Origin: Alphaproteobacteria bacterium
Lineage (GTDB): Bacteria > Pseudomonadota > Alphaproteobacteria > UBA8366
Assembly (NCBI GenBank): GCA_018665505.1
Contig: JABJCS010000300.1
Coordinates: forward strand, 1 to 6,785
DNA: 6,785 nucleotides
Direction: 5' to 3'
A program made the position numbers and the translations under genes. This document shows, piece by piece, positions 5,654 to 6,785 of the stretch. The notes under the pieces were generated by a model that was given only the letters and a program-made list of their open reading frames with translations, searched no databases and was not told where the DNA came from. The first letter of the stretch is position 1; the number at the start of each line of letters is the position of its first letter.

Positions 5654-5674
5654 TGCGCAAACGGGGTTTGCACA
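5654..5674. promoter_or_regulatory. Operator-like dyad midway between isomerase and GST genes
   Basis: A 21-bp imperfect palindrome has perfect inner arms GCAAAC (5657-5662) and GTTTGC (5666-5671) around GGG. The flanks TG and CA extend symmetry to 9-bp arms with one mismatch. Its centre (5664) is 70 bp from the isomerase start and 76 bp from the GST start. No T-run follows, and both genes point away, so a shared operator is more likely than a terminator. The TG..CAAAC..GTTTG..CA shape recalls LacI-family sites, though the centre differs. No cognate regulator is in the window. Confidence 0.45.
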
Positions 5675-5726
5675 ATTCAGCAATCACAAAAGAAGCACCT
5701 TTGAGATAGGCATTGGGGCCCACAAC

Positions 5727-5733
5727 AGAGGAA
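5727..5733 (+). promoter_or_regulatory. Ribosome binding site that fixes the GST start
   Basis: AGAGGAA lies 6 nt before the ATG at 5740. An in-frame ATG-type start at 5713 lies upstream of this site and would add nine residues before the normal beginning of the thioredoxin fold. Confidence 0.7.
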
Positions 5734-5739
5734 TGCGTT

Positions 5740-6402
5740 ATGCCCAATCTCACCTTGATCAGTCACAACCTTTGCCCCTACGTCCAACGCGCGCGTATCG
5801 TGCTCGACGAAAAGTCCATTCCCCATGAACGCCGTTACATCGATCTTGCCGACAAGCCTGATTGGTTTCGCGAGATATCCCCGTTGGGAAAGGTACCGTT
5901 ACTGCAAATTGACGGCGCGGTGATTTTCGAATCAGCGGTCATTTGCGAATATCTGGATGAGATCACGCCCGGCTCTCTGCATCCAGACGACCCATTGCAA
6001 AAGGCACATCACCGCGCCTGGATCGAGTTTGCCTCTACCATTCTCAACGATATCGCTGGACTTTATAACGCCGCTGACTCGGGCGCATTCCGTGAAAAGC
6101 AAGATAAACTGTCCGCTCGTTTTGAGTGGTTCGAGCAACAATTGGACGCATCGCCCTATTTCGACGGCGCAAATTTCTCCATGGTCGATGCAGCCTTCGG
6201 GCCGGTGTTTCGATATTTCGACACTTTCGAGGCGTCATGCGATCTCGATCTATTATCTCGGTTCGCGAATGTCGGTGGGTGGCGCCGCGCCCTCTCCGGT
6301 CGCGCGTCCGTGATCGCAGCCGTCGACGACGAGTATCCCCAACGGCTGGCGACATTTCTCGCCAATCGGAATAGCCATATATCCGAAATGATCGGCCGTT
6401 AG
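5740..6402 (+). CDS. Glutathione S-transferase, Omega-like with catalytic Cys
   Basis: This is a 220-aa cytosolic GST, a typical length. The N-terminal thioredoxin-like domain (1-78) has LCPYVQRARIVLDEK with C12 at the catalytic position, KVPLL with the cis-proline P53 that contacts glutathione, and FESAVICEYLDE with E64-S65 as the gamma-glutamyl binding pair. The helical C-terminal domain covers about 84-212. A Cys in place of Tyr or Ser, and the CPYVQRARIVL and DKPDWF segments, resemble Omega/CLIC/DHAR-type GSTs, which tend to act as thiol transferases, dehydroascorbate reductases or deglutathionylating enzymes rather than conjugating enzymes. It is divergent from the TIM-barrel gene, with a dyad between them, so the two may be co-regulated. 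It is separated by only 4 bp from the convergent hydrolase. The fold and Cys-type are clear; the substrate is unknown. Confidence 0.92.
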   Translation: MPNLTLISHNLCPYVQRARIVLDEKSIPHERRYIDLADKPDWFREISPLGKVPLLQIDGAVIFESAVICEYLDEITPGSLHPDDPLQKAHHRAWIEFASTILNDIAGLYNAADSGAFREKQDKLSARFEWFEQQLDASPYFDGANFSMVDAAFGPVFRYFDTFEASCDLDLLSRFANVGGWRRALSGRASVIAAVDDEYPQRLATFLANRNSHISEMIGR

Positions 6403-6406
6403 AGCC

Positions 6407-6785
6407 TCAGCCGAGCATTTCCAGCAGCATGCCGTTTACCTGGTCAGGAGCCTCATACATTACCCAATGACCGACATCCTTCAGAACCCGGAAATCGATA
6501 TCTGGAAGGTAATCCCGCAGGATCGCTTCCCGTGCCGGCACATCGCCGAGGGAGTAAACATCCTCGACACCCCAAATGCCGTAAAATCGCGCGGTACAGT
6601 CGGGAAGTGCCCGGAGCAGAATATCGCTTTCAGGAACGCCCTTGGCCCGGATGCGGGTCCGCGACGTATTCTCGTCTTGGAGACGAAGCGATAACTCGTC
6701 GACGACCGATTCGTCGTGGAACATGACGCCGCCAAGATTGTTCCGATGGACGGCTTTCCGCGTCGGCCAATCCATGTCGCGCGAC
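6407..6785 (-). CDS. Alpha/beta hydrolase, C-terminal part (5' end beyond window)
   Basis: The frame is open to the right edge, so the start and nucleophile elbow are not visible; about 125 C-terminal residues are. The visible part ends with two acid/base elements of an alpha/beta hydrolase: GIWGVEDVYS, where the Asp is the likely catalytic acid, and DVGHWVMYEAPDQVN, with the catalytic His. The preceding segment (HRNNLGGVMFHDES ... DELSLRLQDENTSRTRIRAK) matches the helical cap typical of soluble esterase/C-C hydrolase-type members. An internal Met at 6775 is not taken as the start because the frame continues upstream of it and the protein would lack its core. The reaction cannot be assigned from this part. 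Confidence 0.88.
   Translation of the reverse strand, partial: SRDMDWPTRKAVHRNNLGGVMFHDESVVDELSLRLQDENTSRTRIRAKGVPESDILLRALPDCTARFYGIWGVEDVYSLGDVPAREAILRDYLPDIDFRVLKDVGHWVMYEAPDQVNGMLLEMLG

Noticed and set aside
5595..5753. N-terminal extension of the isomerase by 53 residues
   Set aside because: It would fill the divergent spacer, overlap the GST start and cover the operator-like dyad; the AGAGGG site supports the start at 5594.
6392..6414. TCGGC / GCCGA inverted repeat between the GST and hydrolase stops as a third convergent hairpin
   Set aside because: It has only 5-bp arms with a 13-nt loop and no T-run, too weak to annotate.
1..6785. CRISPR arrays, tRNA or rRNA genes, insertion sequences, phage or toxin-antitoxin genes
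   Set aside because: None was seen on reading either strand; coding genes fill nearly all of the window and no long direct or terminal inverted repeats were noticed.

Overview
The window is a compact stretch of bacterial chromosome: eight protein genes and short spacers, the longest of them about 170 bp. No RNA gene, insertion sequence, CRISPR array or phage gene was seen. Moderately high GC, a GcvA-type LysR regulator, a SCO/SenC protein and an Omega-like GST all suggest an alphaproteobacterium, perhaps a free-living Rhodospirillales-type organism. That assignment rests on protein style only and is tentative.

Layout from left to right: (1) the 3' part of an MFS transporter on + (to 1091). 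(2) A LysR-type regulator on - (1100-2005), tail to tail with the transporter. (3) A DMT/EamA-family transporter on + (2172-3089), divergent from the regulator across a 166-bp spacer rich in dyads; regulator and transporter form a classical divergent LTTR/target pair. (4) A three-gene operon on - (4646 down to 3086) encoding a 141-aa exported protein, a 177-aa exported protein and a SCO1/SenC protein. Each junction is a 4-bp ATGA overlap, and each product carries an N-terminal signal and a C-x3-C pair. (5) A sugar-phosphate-isomerase-like TIM-barrel protein on - (4767-5594). (6) A glutathione S-transferase on + (5740-6402), divergent from the isomerase across a 145-bp spacer with an operator-like dyad at its centre. 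(7) The 3' part of an alpha/beta hydrolase on - (6407 to the right edge), tail to tail with the GST.

The most interesting unit is the exported C-x3-C operon. Its two small proteins look like remote paralogues of each other (D-x-x-C, then C-x3-C, then exactly 12 residues to Asp-Gly). They are translationally coupled to SCO, a copper/thiol protein of cytochrome oxidase assembly. A periplasmic metal or thiol relay is a reasonable inference, but the sequence does not prove it. The larger of the two also carries three tandem W-x-x-x-N pentapeptides. A second point of interest is the TIM-barrel protein, which by eye lacks three of the four metal ligands of the D-tagatose 3-epimerase type while keeping other His residues. 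Several short hairpins or dyads lie at informative places: over convergent stop codons, just upstream of the DMT ribosome binding site, and midway between divergent genes.
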